Assembly (NCBI RefSeq): GCF_048544455.1
Contig: NC_133537.1
Coordinates: 149,460,058-149,524,057 of the forward strand
DNA from: Silene latifolia
Taxonomy: Eukaryota > Streptophyta > Magnoliopsida > Caryophyllales > Caryophyllaceae
DNA: 64,000 bases
Direction of reading: 5' to 3'
Shown here piece after piece: positions 46,747 through 59,316 of the stretch (the first letter of the stretch is position 1; each line of letters starts with the position of its first letter). The translations under genes were made by a program, and so were the position numbers. The notes under the pieces were generated by a model. The model made no database searches. It worked only from the letters and a program-made list of their open reading frames with translations, and was not told where the DNA came from.

Positions 46747-48128
46747 ACTGCTGCTTGTAGACCAATGAGGCAAGCTTCATACTCTGCTGAATTATTTGTC
46801 GCCTCGAAGTCGAGTTTGACAGAAAGTGGTGTATGCTCGCCTTCAGGAGAAATGAGCAACACTCCTATTCTGAATCCTCTCAAATTGGATGCCCCATCAA
46901 AGTAAAGATCCCAAGAATCTGTACTGGTTTGTAAAATATCCTCATCTGGAAACGACCACATATCTATTGCTTTCGTATCATTGACCGGATTATTAGCGAA
47001 GAATTCAGCCACGGCACGTCCCTTTATGACTTTCAAAGATACCTATTTGAGATCGAACTACGAGAGCATTTAGGTCTGTCTTGCCAAGCGTCCATTGAGG
47101 ACGGGTTTCTCGAAGAGGTATTTGACGGAATCCATTTTTAAAATACACTTTGACCGAGTAGCTAAGCATGTAATGGCGCAGCTTCTTTGGTGCCCACATA
47201 AGAGTGAGGCATATCTTTTTGAGAGGTGTATACTTACTCTCGTACTCCAAGAACTTCTTACTAAGGTAGTAGATATCTCTTTCTTCTTTTCCAACGGTCT
47301 GCACGAGCATAGCCCCCATGGCTGTTTTGGTAACTGTCAGATATAAACCAAGAGCTTGATCTGGTTGCGGAGGCATGAGCACTGGTGGCTTGGCAAATAT
47401 CTCCTTTATCCTGTCAAATACCTTTTGACAGTCATCATCCCATATGGTATGGTCCGTTTTCTTGAGCTTTTTGAAGATAGGCTCGCAAATCATAGTGAGT
47501 TTCGATATAAATCGGCTTATGTACTGCATTTTGCCCAGGAATCCTCTAACCTCCTTCTCTGTTTGGAGTTGTGGCATCTCGATTAAGGCTTTGATCTTGG
47601 ATGGAACAATTTCTATTCCCAACTGGCTGATAACGTATCCCTGAAGCTTGCCTGACATTACTCCGAATGCACATTTCTGAGGATTGAGCCTCATGTTGTA
47701 CTTGCGCAATCTGAGGAAGAATTTGCGAAGGTTATCAACGTGCCCTTTCCTATCCTTAGATTTAAATATCATGTCGTCTACGTACACCTCCACTTCTTTA
47801 TGCATCATGTTATGTAGCAAAGTAGTCGCAGTGCGTTGGTACGTAGCCCCAACATTAACTTGCTCGAATGGCATAACAGTATAGCAGTACGTGCCCCACT
47901 GAGGGACGAAGGTTGTCTTGTGCATATCTTCCATGGCCATTTGATTTGGTTATACCCTGTATACCCATCCATGAAGGATAACAACGCGTGATCTGCTGTT
48001 TTATCTACCAATATGTCGATGTGTAGTAGAGGGAAGTCGTCTTTAGGACTCGCTTTGTTCAAGTCTCTGAAATCAACACAAACCCGGATTCGCCCATCCC
48101 TTTTGGATACGGGGATTATATTAGCCAC
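46747..48128 (-). pseudogene. Tat pol: reverse transcriptase, RNase H, start of archaeal-type RNase H
   Basis: Reading leftwards from 48128: RT (VANIIPVSKRDGRIRVCVDF, LNKASPKDDFPL, FMDGYTGYNQI), a frameshift near 47940, then FVPQWGTYCYTVMPF, the catalytic motif VYVDDMI, the connection (EVRGFLGKMQYISRFI), the first RNase H (LYLTVTKTAMGAMLVQ, EYESKYTPLKKICLTLMWA) and the second, archaeal-type RNase H (DLYFDGASN, NNSAEYEACLIGL) that is cut by the CACTA element at 46746. Possession of two RNase H domains marks the Tat clade. The first RT residues are missing because the Athila-derivative LTR begins at about 48129. Confidence 0.9.
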
Positions 48129-49111
48129 TGATGTGACCAATATTTGAGCATATTTAGTCCCCGAATTAGCCTCGTTCCTATGCTTTTTAGTGCATATTTG
48201 GGTCATTTACTATCTTTAGTCCTTTGTTTTGCATATTCTTTGAGGTTTTGTTCCCTTGGTAGGAGAGGAGTGCATACCTTGCATTTTCATGGCAAAATAG
48301 AGCTAAATTGATTGAATCTAATGACCAAGCATCAAAGTGAAGACAAGACTAGAAGGCCTTTGTAAACAATGAAATAGATGGGCAATGATAAGGAAGATCC
48401 TTGCATCTCCGACAAGATCCCGGAGGATTGTTGGAAGAAGAAAAGAAGGAAAGAAGAAAAAGCTCACTGGACTAGAATCCGCTCGTCCCAGTATTGGGCC
48501 GCTCGCCAAGAGTCACAATCCGAGCGTCCCACCTGCTTGGCGCTCGTCCAAGAGCTCCACAATCCGAGCGTCCCACCTACAACCCGCTCATCCACCACCT
48601 GCACAATCCGCTCGTCCCGACCTTTTGGACGCTCGGATTGTTCTCCAGTGCAGCCCGGCTTCTTCTTGTTCTACTCGGGATGCGCATATTTTCGGAAGAC
48701 TAGCAAAAAGGAGACTCGCATCTTTCTTCGAGAGGAGCATTTCCTCAACTTTTCTTAAGGACTTAATCGTCATTTAGGCCCTTAGTAACCCTAATTTGTA
48801 CACCTAGTCCTCATTATAGATACCCCATTATACTAATTAGATTATCATGTTCTTCTCATCAATCTTTAGTGTAGTCTATATTATTCTAATCTCTCTTTAA
48901 TCTTGTAATCAACTTTTAATCAAGTATTAATACAAATCTCATTTCCTAAATTTCTCTATTGTTCATCCTTTATTTTGGGTAATTGAAGATTATTTGGGTT
49001 TACTTGGAGGATTGACAACCTTCCAATCATTCATCAAGTACTTCTATTATTCTTTGCTTATTATTTTGGAATCATCATTAGGTATAATTATCTTAATCTC
49101 TTTTTAATTAT
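48129..49111 (+). repeat. 5' LTR of the Athila derivative, first part
   Basis: Begins TGATGTGACC or TGTGACC (the exact first base is ambiguous), directly after Tat RT codons. It carries the GACGCTCGTC word cluster at 48476-48641 and ends with ATTAT (49107-49111), the TSD of the inserted element. Confidence 0.7.
48476..48641. repeat. GACGCTCGTC / CCGAGCGTCC word cluster in LTR
   Basis: About eight words CCGCTCGTCC, GGCGCTCGTCC, GGACGCTCGG or their reverse form CCGAGCGTCCC, alternating in orientation within 165 bp. The same words recur at 62456-62820. Confidence 0.8.
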
Positions 49112-51916
49112 TGTGACACCCCTCGTTGAGGCATCAAAAGAACTATTAAATCTAAGCGGGAAATACAGAATTTTTAAAACCTTTAGAGTTTAAAGTGTGA
49201 AATCCACCATAAGTGATTAAATTAAAATGAAAAGTAAGATGAATAAGTTTTACAATTAAAAACAAAGTGCGTTGGGGAAAAGATAGCCCACGAATAGGCA
49301 CGAGTCTAAAGATAGGTGAGTCTAAGAAAACAATAACTAAAGTCCAAGGGTCAACGTTCTCGCTAGCTCACACGTCTTCCCCATAATCTGCATCACAAAC
49401 CTGTCATTCATGTAAACATGAACGCCACCGTCAGTGGGGAGTAACTCAGGGTTCTCCCAGCCACAATATGTCAAAATACACGTAAGCAAGAACTTATTTA
49501 AACATATTGATCATACATCATACTTGAATAATAATGAACAAGGGGATATAAACGATAATCATAATGAGATAGGCATAGTGCGTTCATAATGAGTTAGGCA
49601 TGGTACATTATATTAAACATGCATTCAAGTTAACCAAACATGGATATGAGATTAGACATCGAATCATATGAAGAAGGTAAACAACGGATCAATTGAATAG
49701 AAAATTCATGGATGGAAACCAATTGCTATTACTTGAAAACCTCTAAACAACCATAGCACGGGACGTGGCTACTAATATCACATTCATACTTATGGCTTGC
49801 ACCTCACCATAAGAACGGATGGAAACATCAATCCCGGCGATTGTATCGCAACTAGGGGCTTGCATCTCACCACTAGTATCCGATAGGACCAAGACTCTCA
49901 CAAACAATCATAGAAGACGTGCACTCTCGTATATAAGAACACGACAATGACCGTAACAAGCAAGACATTTACAAAGGATTGACTCAAAACAAGACAAACC
50001 CCTAGACTCCAACCTCCCCGTAGGACGACGATCATAATACGGTCCTAGTCTAAATCTGGCTAGACTCTCGGGATGGACGTCCCCCGATTCGACATGCGGT
50101 GACCTATCCGCATCCAAGATTCGATCCATGACACCTAGTCGTGCCCCAAGGTCGAGTAACCCCAAATCAGAACAATGGTACCTAGCCGTACCCCAAGGTT
50201 CGAAGAGGCGGAAGGAAGATAGTCCAACTCGGAAACAATGGCACCTAATCGTGATCCAAGGTCCGAGGGCAAAATAAATAAGGAACGTCGAGTAGTCACA
50301 CAATGTAAAACGTCACACTCGGGTCACAAAAAGAATAAGAACGATCATGTGAATATAAACACGATAAAATGTCATATGACACGGGGTCACTAATACGAGT
50401 AAAAATGATTATATAAACATAACGTAAACAATTCATGTGAAGCATGCATAAGTACGAGAGTATAACAAATATCAAGTACTCCCATGATAAAAGAGTCTCA
50501 ACACACCATACACAAGCATTAGAACCAAGGTTAAGATGCATACCCAACAAGAAACTCAAAACCCAATCTATAACAACAAGTTTAGTACTCGACTACAACA
50601 AGGGTCAACTTCAAACAGTCATAACTTGAGTTCTATACATGATAATGAGGTTAAACCAGTTGGAAGTGATAGATTATCCTCTTACGGTTCTAACGATAGG
50701 TCATAAGCCTCAAACAAACAAGTAACGAAGACGTTATGGCCATTTTACGAAAACTGGTCCAGGCCGTGGCGCAGCCTACGCCAAGGTGCGCAGCCTGCGC
50801 AAATTCACTGATTTGCACGACAAAACAAATTCATCTTCATCCCCAAATCATTTTTTTATCATGCCATTACCATCTCAATTGCACCATATATTACCCAAGT
50901 AACTTTATACAAGTATTAAGGGTGAAATCAAAGCATAAAATAGGGATTAAAACACAAGGTTCAATTCAAATTCAAACCATTCCAAACTAACAACTTCATG
51001 ACATAATTAAGCTTAATTATTAAGCATGAAAAAGACGGATTCTTTACTAATTCATCCATGTATACAAAAGACTAGAAACTTCTTCAAACCACCAAGAGAG
51101 ATTCCACACAAAACTCATTCAACAACAAACAAGTAAAAACATGTAAAGAATCTAACTTTAACACACATGTGAACAAACTATAACATATATAAACACCCAA
51201 ATTGACATAATGTCGAGTAACCCATCACCGTTACCTTTTTGCACTTAAATCCACAAAAGACTCGTCTACCTTTCAAGGATCCACTTCCGGGTCAACTAAA
51301 CCTTCTCCTAAACATAAGAAAACACAAATTAAGACTAAGAATCGAAACTAGAAAAGGGTACCGTGTGTAATATGGGTCGACAGCCCCATGAATGGATGAA
51401 AGTCGGTTCCTTTCTTACCTAGAAAGATGGAAGGTGATGAGAGGGAGAGATAGACGCGAAAAACACTTGATTCGGACAAGAATTGAGCAAGTTATGGTGT
51501 TTTGAAGATTTGTAAGAGGAAAGTGTAAAAATGGTGTTTGTTGTTGAGGGTGAATGCTGAAAAATTGAGGAGGGAGGTGTAGTTAGGGTTTCCCTCATTA
51601 TTTTTATGAGGAGGAAGGAGTAGTAGGTGAGTCCATTGGTCATACTAGGCCCAACAAGCAAAATTGAGTCGATATACACTAGAATTTACGTCTCGACCCC
51701 ACTACAACTCCAGACGGAAAATATTATTATTATTATTATCATTATTATCCGACCAAAATATTTATTTTGTATAATTGAAGCTTTAAAAATATAATATTTA
51801 TAAAAATCATGTTTAGTAATGAAATTAATTAAATTAAATAATTTAAAATATAAATAAGACAATAGAACGGTTAATTAAATTATAATTGCCAAAATGGAAA
51901 ATTCGCAGGTGTTACA
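49112..51916 (-). repeat. 3' LTR of the Tekay-like element
   Basis: 2805 bp, a copy of 55567-58368. It includes three units of a roughly 55-bp repeat at 50125-50275 (ACCTAGCCGTACCCCAAGGT-like), a GC-rich word block at 50767-50801 and an ATT microsatellite at 51721-51750. The 131-residue open frame at 49908-50303 is present in both LTRs but has no known motif. Confidence 0.9.
50767..50801. repeat. GC-rich word block in the Tekay-like LTR (copy at 57222-57256)
   Basis: GGCGCAGCCTACGCC followed by GTGCGCAGCCTGCGC. Each half is an imperfect palindrome, in an otherwise AT-rich LTR. Confidence 0.75.
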
Positions 51917-54849
51917 ATCACCCCATCTTTTAAAAAGTTTCGTCCTCGAAACTTGAAAATAGAAATGAAAAGTCATATAAAAATAAAACCGGAGTTTTGA
52001 AATCGGTAACCAAAACATTAAAAGGTTACTTATCGTAAGAATCAAAATCCTTTCAAAAGTCTCAGATAAAATCTTCCGACAGAACCAGATTCTCATCAAA
52101 GGAACGAAAATGCTCTCATTGCGCATTCAAGAACATCGCATTCCAAATCCAAGATAAGGTCAAAAGCAAATCATTTGTATAAATCGAAAATCAAAATACT
52201 TTCAAAATCATTAATGAAGAGTTTTCAAAAGTATAAGTCTCATTCATGGAACAAAATTGCTCTTGTCGTGCACACAAGAACGCTAACTCTCCAAGTCAAA
52301 GACAAATCTAAGACAAAAGTCACTCGTCGACAAGCGTAGAACAAGTTATTAAACGTTTCAAATAACGAGTTCTAACATCCGATCAACGTCAAAGTCAAAA
52401 GAAAAGGCAATTCACTCAAATTTTCTTTTGCAAAGGTCAAAATAGAAATAAAGGTTTCATTTCTAAATTCACAAGGAAGTCAAATTCCTGAAAACATAAT
52501 ATTAAACTCTGACAAAGAAATCATAAGTAGATCAATGTTAGTTAGAAATTGAGCAAAGTTAAAAGTCACCCGGGTTTAGCAATTAAAAATCAATAAAAAG
52601 AAGTTAAACTCATAGAACAAAGGAGAACTAAATCAAATTTCCATTTTCAAACCTTTAAAATAGGTAGGGTTTTGTAAAATTAACATAAACTTTTAACAAT
52701 GGGTCAAAACTGGTAGCTTGAAATGTTTAGAAATAGTACGAAATGAAGAGAACTTAGACATCATGAAAACAAGGTGCGCTAAGAGGGTTCAAACTTAACC
52801 AACAAAAGAGCTATGATGAACTTCCTAGGAGAAGAGTTGAAATCGAATCTACAAGGATATCAAAGATTGAATTTCATAGGTTAACATCAAATTTTAAAGG
52901 AGGAGCAAGCAGAAACGAGGAAGAGAGGTATGACCGGTAACACTTATGGTAAAAGAGGACGGGAAAAAGACAACAAGGAAACGCCAAATACTTAAATCTC
53001 GAACAACAAGGTCATCTTGAACGGTTCCTAAAATTTCCTAACCACGAAACTCATAACCACATAACTCCCGAATTTCCTCAAAATACTTGCACACTTTACT
53101 CCTATGCTATCCCGTGGGTCAAGTCACTCCACAACAATTGTGATTCCATAACTCTCAAATATAAATCATCTATAAACGATTTCCACGAAAGATAAAAACT
53201 ACTAAAAGAGTTACGCACATAACCAACTATCGACCACTAGGAGTTCTCACTATGGTAAAATCCTTAATCAAAGGTCAAAATCTCAAGGTCTTTATACTTT
53301 CCAACACTCCAAGCAAAATCTTATTTACACCCGAATTCACAAGCATAGATGATCACATTCCCCAAATCATAAAGACCACCAACCAAAAGTAAATAGGTTT
53401 GTCATACAATTTTTCCCACTCAACTTAACTCAAGTTCCACTAATCCAATTTTGAAGAAATCGAGGTTCACAAAGAATCCTGAAAGAGCATCTCACTCACT
53501 CTACAGCGTAGTCAACAACGCCAACACTCCACTAAGAAAACAAGGAGTAATAACCCGGTCATGAAATGATAGGAAATTTCAAAGGGATACGTGAACATGA
53601 CAAGGTGTGAGATTAAAGGAGTCAAATAATAAAGGTAGCTAGTTAACAACAGTAAGAGATATTAGAATTAGAGAGGTATTCAAGGCAAGGAAATGACAAG
53701 TAAACTTTTATACTTAAGAAATAAATCTAATCAAGGTATGAACGAAGGGAAGGAAGATGATTAAAGGTACGAAGGGGGATTTTAAGGCTTAAACCATACG
53801 CTTTCTAAGAGACTAAGACTTAGGATTCTCTCTAATAAGGTCACGCCTATTAGGATATTGTACCATCATAACAAAACGACCAAATTCCAAAACGAGGGTC
53901 AAGGCAATTTATCTCATTCCTTATATGCAAGTCTCTCTTAAAGGATTACACCTCTATGACTGATCAAGGTAAAAATGAACGCTCGCTTAAGGGTTGATAA
54001 ATTGGTTAGATTTATTGTTCACCTATCCTATCACATATTAGGATTTCCCTAAAGTAAGTCTACCACTCAAGTATAGCAACATCTCTTTATCTCAAGTTCT
54101 CGACACAACCTCGATGTTTTAAAAACCAATGAATGAATTAACAAAGACTCCTCCACAAAATTCTCAAGGGACAACTAATATCAAATCACATCTCCAATCT
54201 ATACGGGATCATTAACATCTAAAAAATGGGTTTTCTTCCAAGCTCATATCATGAGCCTTACTCTATGATTACTCCTAAGGTAACAACGCTCAACCTAGTA
54301 AGCTTTCAAATCCCAAACATAAACAACAAAGCCAAGTTCTATGACTTAAGTAACATATACAATTCACACTTACACAAGGAATTCCACCAATCAAATATAC
54401 TCACTTTATCAAGGAACTAGGTATAAGAATCACTATGCAGGTCTCATCACACTACCTAAGCCTTTCTAACGTCACAACCTCTCAAAACTAGGGTCAGGGG
54501 TCAAACACAAACAAACTCCACAAAAGTCAAATTTTCCGACCAAAGTTAACATTCCATAAGGCAAAGATGAAGGTTTACATGAGGGGCATTATAAGGAGAA
54601 AAGGTACAAAGACAACCCCCAAGATATGTGATAAGAGTTGCGAAAGGTATAGAAGCGAAAAGACAAGGGAATATAACAAAGCAGTCAAAGAGAGGAAGGT
54701 ATCTTCGAGAGGTAAAGAAATCCTTCAAGAGAAAGAGATCCATATGCAAGATGTTATGTAAGGAGAAACAAAAATAAGGATAGGTCGGGTGGGTACCAAA
54801 CTAGCTTCCAAGGTAGAGCAAAAGAGAGTTTAGAAAGGAAGGATGAGCA
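51917..54849 (-). other. non-coding internal region of the Tekay-like element
   Basis: About 2.9 kb where pol would be expected. No RT, integrase or protease motif is visible on either strand. The polypurine tract (GGGGTGAT side, 51917-51937) adjoins the 3' LTR. The sequence is A-rich on the plus strand with no long reading frame. Confidence 0.7.
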
Positions 54850-55386
54850 TCACGGGATAAAAGTAAGGAAAGGTGGATCAAGGATAGAAAACACACCCGT
54901 AGCGGTGTCGGGAGGAACGGTGGTTCCGACTTGATTCTCGACAAGAATGACTCTTCTTGGCTCGGCTTCCGGAGCATGAGGGAGAGAAGGAGTAATCTTC
55001 TTCTCGGGGCAATCCTTCATGAGATGTCCGGGCTTCTTGCAATGGTAACACTTCAAGGGCACATCATAGAATCCAATCCCGGGGTGATAAGCTTGCCCAC
55101 ACCTGAATCACCTGCGGTTCTTCTTAAGCCTATTAGTAGATGTAGGGACCTGTCCTTTCGGCTCTTGCACTCTTGGCTCTTGTCCTCCATGGTCTTGTGC
55201 TCTTTGTCCTTGGACTCTCGGCACCCACCTCTTCTTGCTAGAAGATGACGAAGATGAGGACACAAATGGCCTCTTGCCACGGCGGTTAGGGCGAGGATTA
55301 ACTTGAGCATCAGCATTCCGTTGATTCCGAAGAATTAGAGTAAGGGCTTCCATGATAGTATTCTCCACCTTGGTTGGTCGTACCAT
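54850..55386 (-). pseudogene. shortened gag of the Tekay-like element
   Basis: Reading from the likely Met at 55386: MVRPTKVENTIMEALTLIL, a Ser run (KRPFVSSSSSSSSKK), a Gln/Glu-rich part, a break near 55108, then a zinc knuckle CYHCKKPGHLMKDC (CX2CX4HX4C intact) near 55040, and a tail with a stop at 54850. The capsid domain that normally lies between the N-terminus and the zinc knuckle is missing. It might still bind RNA but could not form a normal shell. Confidence 0.7.
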
Positions 55387-55552
55387 CTTCTCAAAACTCC
55401 AAAAAAAATCAATCATGTTAGCACCTAACAAATAGCATGCGAAAAGAGACTACCAACTTAGGTCCTTAATTCTACCCATCTCTCATTCATTATTCAAGGT
55501 CAAGTTCAAGGTTAAATTCGAGGTACACGTGTGTGCGTCGGGAGCAACATAT

Positions 55553-55564
55553 GCTCTGATACCA
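55553..55564 (-). other. primer binding site (initiator Met tRNA) of the Tekay-like element
   Basis: Minus-strand TGGTATCAGAGC two bases from the LTR. Confidence 0.9.
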
Positions 55565-55566
55565 AC

Positions 55567-58368
55567 TGTGACACCCCTCGATGAGGCATCAAAAGAACTA
55601 ATAAATCTAAGCGGAAAATACGGGAGTTTTAAAACCTTTAGAGTTTAAAGTGTAAAATCCACCATAAGTGATTAAATTAAAATGAAAAGTAAGATGAATA
55701 AGTTTTACAATTAAAAACAAAGTGCGTTGGGGAAAAGATATCCCACGAATAGGCACGAGTCTAAAGATAGGTGAGTGTAAGAAATCAATAACTAAAGTCC
55801 AAGGGTCAACGTTCTCGCTAGCTCACACGTCTTCCCCATAATCTGCATCACAAACCTGTCATTCATGTAAACATGAACGCCACCGTCAGTGGGGAGTAAC
55901 TCAGGGTTCTCCCAGCCACAATATGTCAAAATACACGTAAGCAAGAACTTATTTAAACATATTGATCATACATCATACTTGAATAATAATGAACAAGGGG
56001 ATATAAACGATAATCATAATGAGAGAGGCATAGTGCGTTCATAATGAGTTAGGCATGGTACATTATATTAAACATGCATTCAAGGTAACCAAACATGGAT
56101 ATGAGATTAGGCATCGAATCATATGAAGAAGGTAAACAACGGATCAATTGAATAGAAAATACATGGATGGAAACCAATAGCCATTACTTGAAAACCTCTA
56201 AACAACCATAGCACGGGACGTGGCTACTAATGTCACATTCATACTTATGGCCTGCATCTCACCATAAGAACGGATGGGAACATCAATCCCGGCGATCGTA
56301 TCGCAACTAGGGGCTTGCATCTCACCACTAGTATTCGATAGAACCAAGACTCTCACAAACAATCATAGAAGACGTGCACTCTCGTATATAAGAACACGCC
56401 AATGACCGTAACAAGCAAGACATTTACAAAGGGTTGACTCAAAACAAGACAAACCCCTAGACTCCAACCTCCTGGTAGGACGACGATCATAATACGGTCC
56501 TAGTCTAAATCTGGCCAGACTCTCGGGATGGACATCACTCGATTCGACATGCGGTGACCTATCCGCATCCAAGCCTCGATCCATGACACATAGCCGTGCC
56601 CCAAGGGCGAGTAACCCCAAATCGGAACAATGGTACCTAGCCGTACCCCAAGGTTCGAAGAGGCGGAAGGAAGATAGCCCAACTCGGAAACAATGGCACC
56701 TAATCGTGACCCAAGGTCCGAGGGCAAAATAAATAAGGAATGTCGAGTAGTCACACAATGTAAAACGTCACACTCGGGTCACAAAAAGAATAAGAACGAT
56801 CATGTGAATATAAACACGATAAAATGTCATATGACACGGGGTCACTAATACGAGTAAAAATGATTATATAAACATAACGTAAACAATTCATGTGAAGCAT
56901 GCATAAGTACGAGAGTATAAAAAATATCAAGTACTCCCATTATAAAAGATTCTCAACACACCATACACAAGCACTAGAACCAAGGTTAAGATGCATACCC
57001 AACAAGAAACTGAAAACCCAATCTATAACAACAAGTTTAGTACTCGACTACAACAAGGGTCAACTTCAAACGGTCATAACTTGAGTTCTATATATGATAA
57101 TGAGGTGAAACTAGTTGGAGGTGATAGCTTATCCTCTTACGGTTCTAACGGTAGGTCATAAGCCTCAAACAAACAAGTAACGAAGAAGTTATGGTCATTT
57201 TACGAAAACTGGTCCAGGCTGTGGCGCAGCCTACGCCGAGGTGCGCAGCCTGCGCAAATTCACTGATTTGCACGACACAACAAATTCATCTTCATCCCCA
57301 AATTATTTTTTTTATCATGCCATACTATCCCAATTGCACCATATATTACCCAAGTAACTTTATACAAGTATTAAGGGTGAAATCAAAGCATAAAAGAGGG
57401 ATTAAAACACAAGGTTCGATTCAAATTCAAACAATTCCAAACTAACAACTTCATGTCATAATTAAGCACAATTATTAAGCATGAATAAGACGGACTCTTT
57501 ACTAATTCATCCATGTATACAAAAGACTAGAAACTTCTTCAAACCACCAAGAGAGATTCCACACAAAACTCATTCAACAACAAACAAGTAAAAACATGTA
57601 AAGAATCTAACTTTAACACACATGTGAACAAACTATAACATATATAAACACCCAAATTGACATAATGTCGAGTAACCCATCACCGTTACCTTTTTGCACT
57701 TAAATCCACAAAAGACTCGTCTACCTTTCAAGGATCCACTTTCGGATCAACTAAACCTTCTCCTAAACATAAGAAAACACCAATTAAGACTAAGAATCGA
57801 AACTAGAAAAGGGTACCGTGTGTAATATGGGTCGACAGCCCCATTAATGGATGAAAGTCGGTTCCTTTCTTACCTAGAAAGATGGAGGGCGATGAGAGGG
57901 AGAGATAGACGCGAAAAACACTTGATTCGGACAAGAATTGAGCAAGTTATGGTGTTTTGAAGATTTGTAAGAGGAAAGTGTAAAAATGGTGTTTGTTGTT
58001 GAGGGTGAATGCTGAAAAATTGAGGAGAAAGGTGTAGTTAGGGTTTCCCTCATTATTTTTATGAGGAGGAAGGAGTAGTAGGTGAGTGCATTGGTCATAC
58101 TAGGCCCAACAAGCAAAATTGAGTCGATATACACTAGAATTTACGTCTCGAGCCCACTACAACTCCAGACGGAAAATATTATTATTATTATCATTATTAT
58201 CCGACCAAAATATTTATTTTGTATAACTTAAGCTTTAAAAATATAATATTTATAAAAATCATGTTTAGTAATGAAATTAATTAAATTAAATAATTTAAAA
58301 TATAAATGAGACAATAGAGCGGTTAATTAAATTATAATTGCCAAAATCGAAAATTCGCGGGTGTTACA
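55567..58368 (-). repeat. 5' LTR of the Tekay-like element
   Basis: 2802 bp, a copy of 49112-51916, ending at the TSD attat. Confidence 0.9.
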
Positions 58369-58373
58369 ATTAT

Positions 58374-59177
58374 TGTTAATCATCTTTACTTATTCATCAT
58401 GTTTTGCTTTGTTGATATGATTGACAACCTTGTTAACGTATTAAACTTGATAATGAGTGAGTAGTTTCCTTAATTAGGGTTAATGGGGAATTAGGGGAAA
58501 CCAACATGGGGGGATGATTCATGCTTAATCTAATATGTTCACATAATTTATTTGCTTACTTGTTGTGATCTCAACTTATGCACATGTTATGTTTGATGAA
58601 ATGCAAGCCTATGAATCCTTGCAATTTTTACCCATCACTTACCTTTTCAATGAGACTTGTAAGACATAAACCAACTCGAGTCTCATTAGACAATGCATAT
58701 AGTTCAGTAGGGAGGATTAAGTCGACTTGTAGGTGTTGTACAATCTAATCGATTCGGCTCCGGGACCCTAACCTTCCCAGGATTGTAGATATAAACCAAC
58801 TCGATCCTATCACAACAATAATTGCTTGCTTATAATTTGAAAATATGTTTGTATGATCAATTCCCATGAATCCCCTATGACCCCATGACACCCTAGTGCC
58901 TTTTATCAATTGTTTACACCCCTTTTTAATCATCTTGCTTGTTTACTTTCATTGCTATTTAGTTTAGTGATCCTCTATTCCAACCCCAAATTGTGACACC
59001 CCTAGACACCGCTAGTTGCAATTGAAAATCTCATCTCAATTCCCGTCCCTTGGGATCCGACCTTTACTTGCCTCTTTACTAACAGTAGAGTTTTTTGTGA
59101 AGATTATAAATATTGTTTTGGTCTAGGTACTCCTAACGACAAGTAACCGAAATCTAAGCTAAGAAAGTGACCGACCA
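58374..59177 (+). repeat. 5' LTR of the Athila derivative, second part
   Basis: Continues after the inserted element and ends GTGACCGACCA, five bases before the primer site. No gene in it. Confidence 0.7.
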
Positions 59178-59181
59178 AAAA

Positions 59182-59199
59182 TGGCGCCGTTGCCGGGGA
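59182..59199 (+). other. primer binding site of the Athila derivative (tRNA-Asp type)
   Basis: TGGCGCCGTTGCCGGGGA, identical to the site at 33146-33163 on the other strand. Confidence 0.9.
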
Positions 59200-59316
59200 C
59201 GGTGTTAACTTGATTTGATTTTCATTGATTGTTATTAGTTGTGTCTTTCTTTGCCTTGGGGAAGTAAAACTCCTCAAGGTTTGTTCTAATTGTTTTCAAG
59301 TTGTTTGATATTTTGC

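Larger units (their letters stand above)
49112..58368 (-). mobile_element. Tekay/Del-like non-autonomous Ty3/gypsy element
   Basis: 9257 bp, minus strand. LTRs 49112-51916 and 55567-58368, perfect TSD attat (49107-49111 and 58369-58373), LTR ends TGTAACACC...GGTGTCACA in the element sense, initiator-Met primer site at 55553-55564, polypurine tract at 51917. The internal region is only 3.65 kb with a shortened gag and no pol. TGTAACACC ends plus a Met primer site suggest the Tekay/Del chromovirus group; this clade call is inferred. LTRs have diverged more than those at 10904 or 25004. Confidence 0.88.

Noticed and set aside
48378..48777. Three overlapping open frames on the plus strand in the Athila-derivative LTR
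   Set aside because: They cross the GC-rich GACGCTCGTC word cluster, which is poor in stop codons. Composition explains the open frames.
49908..50303. 131-residue open frame repeated at 56363-56758
   Set aside because: Both copies are simply the two LTRs of one element. The frame contains a short tandem repeat and no recognisable domain, so it is treated as chance.
59137..59177. Possible tRNA gene near the primer site
   Set aside because: Only the primer-site match to a tRNA 3' end is present; no cloverleaf could be drawn from the flanking sequence.
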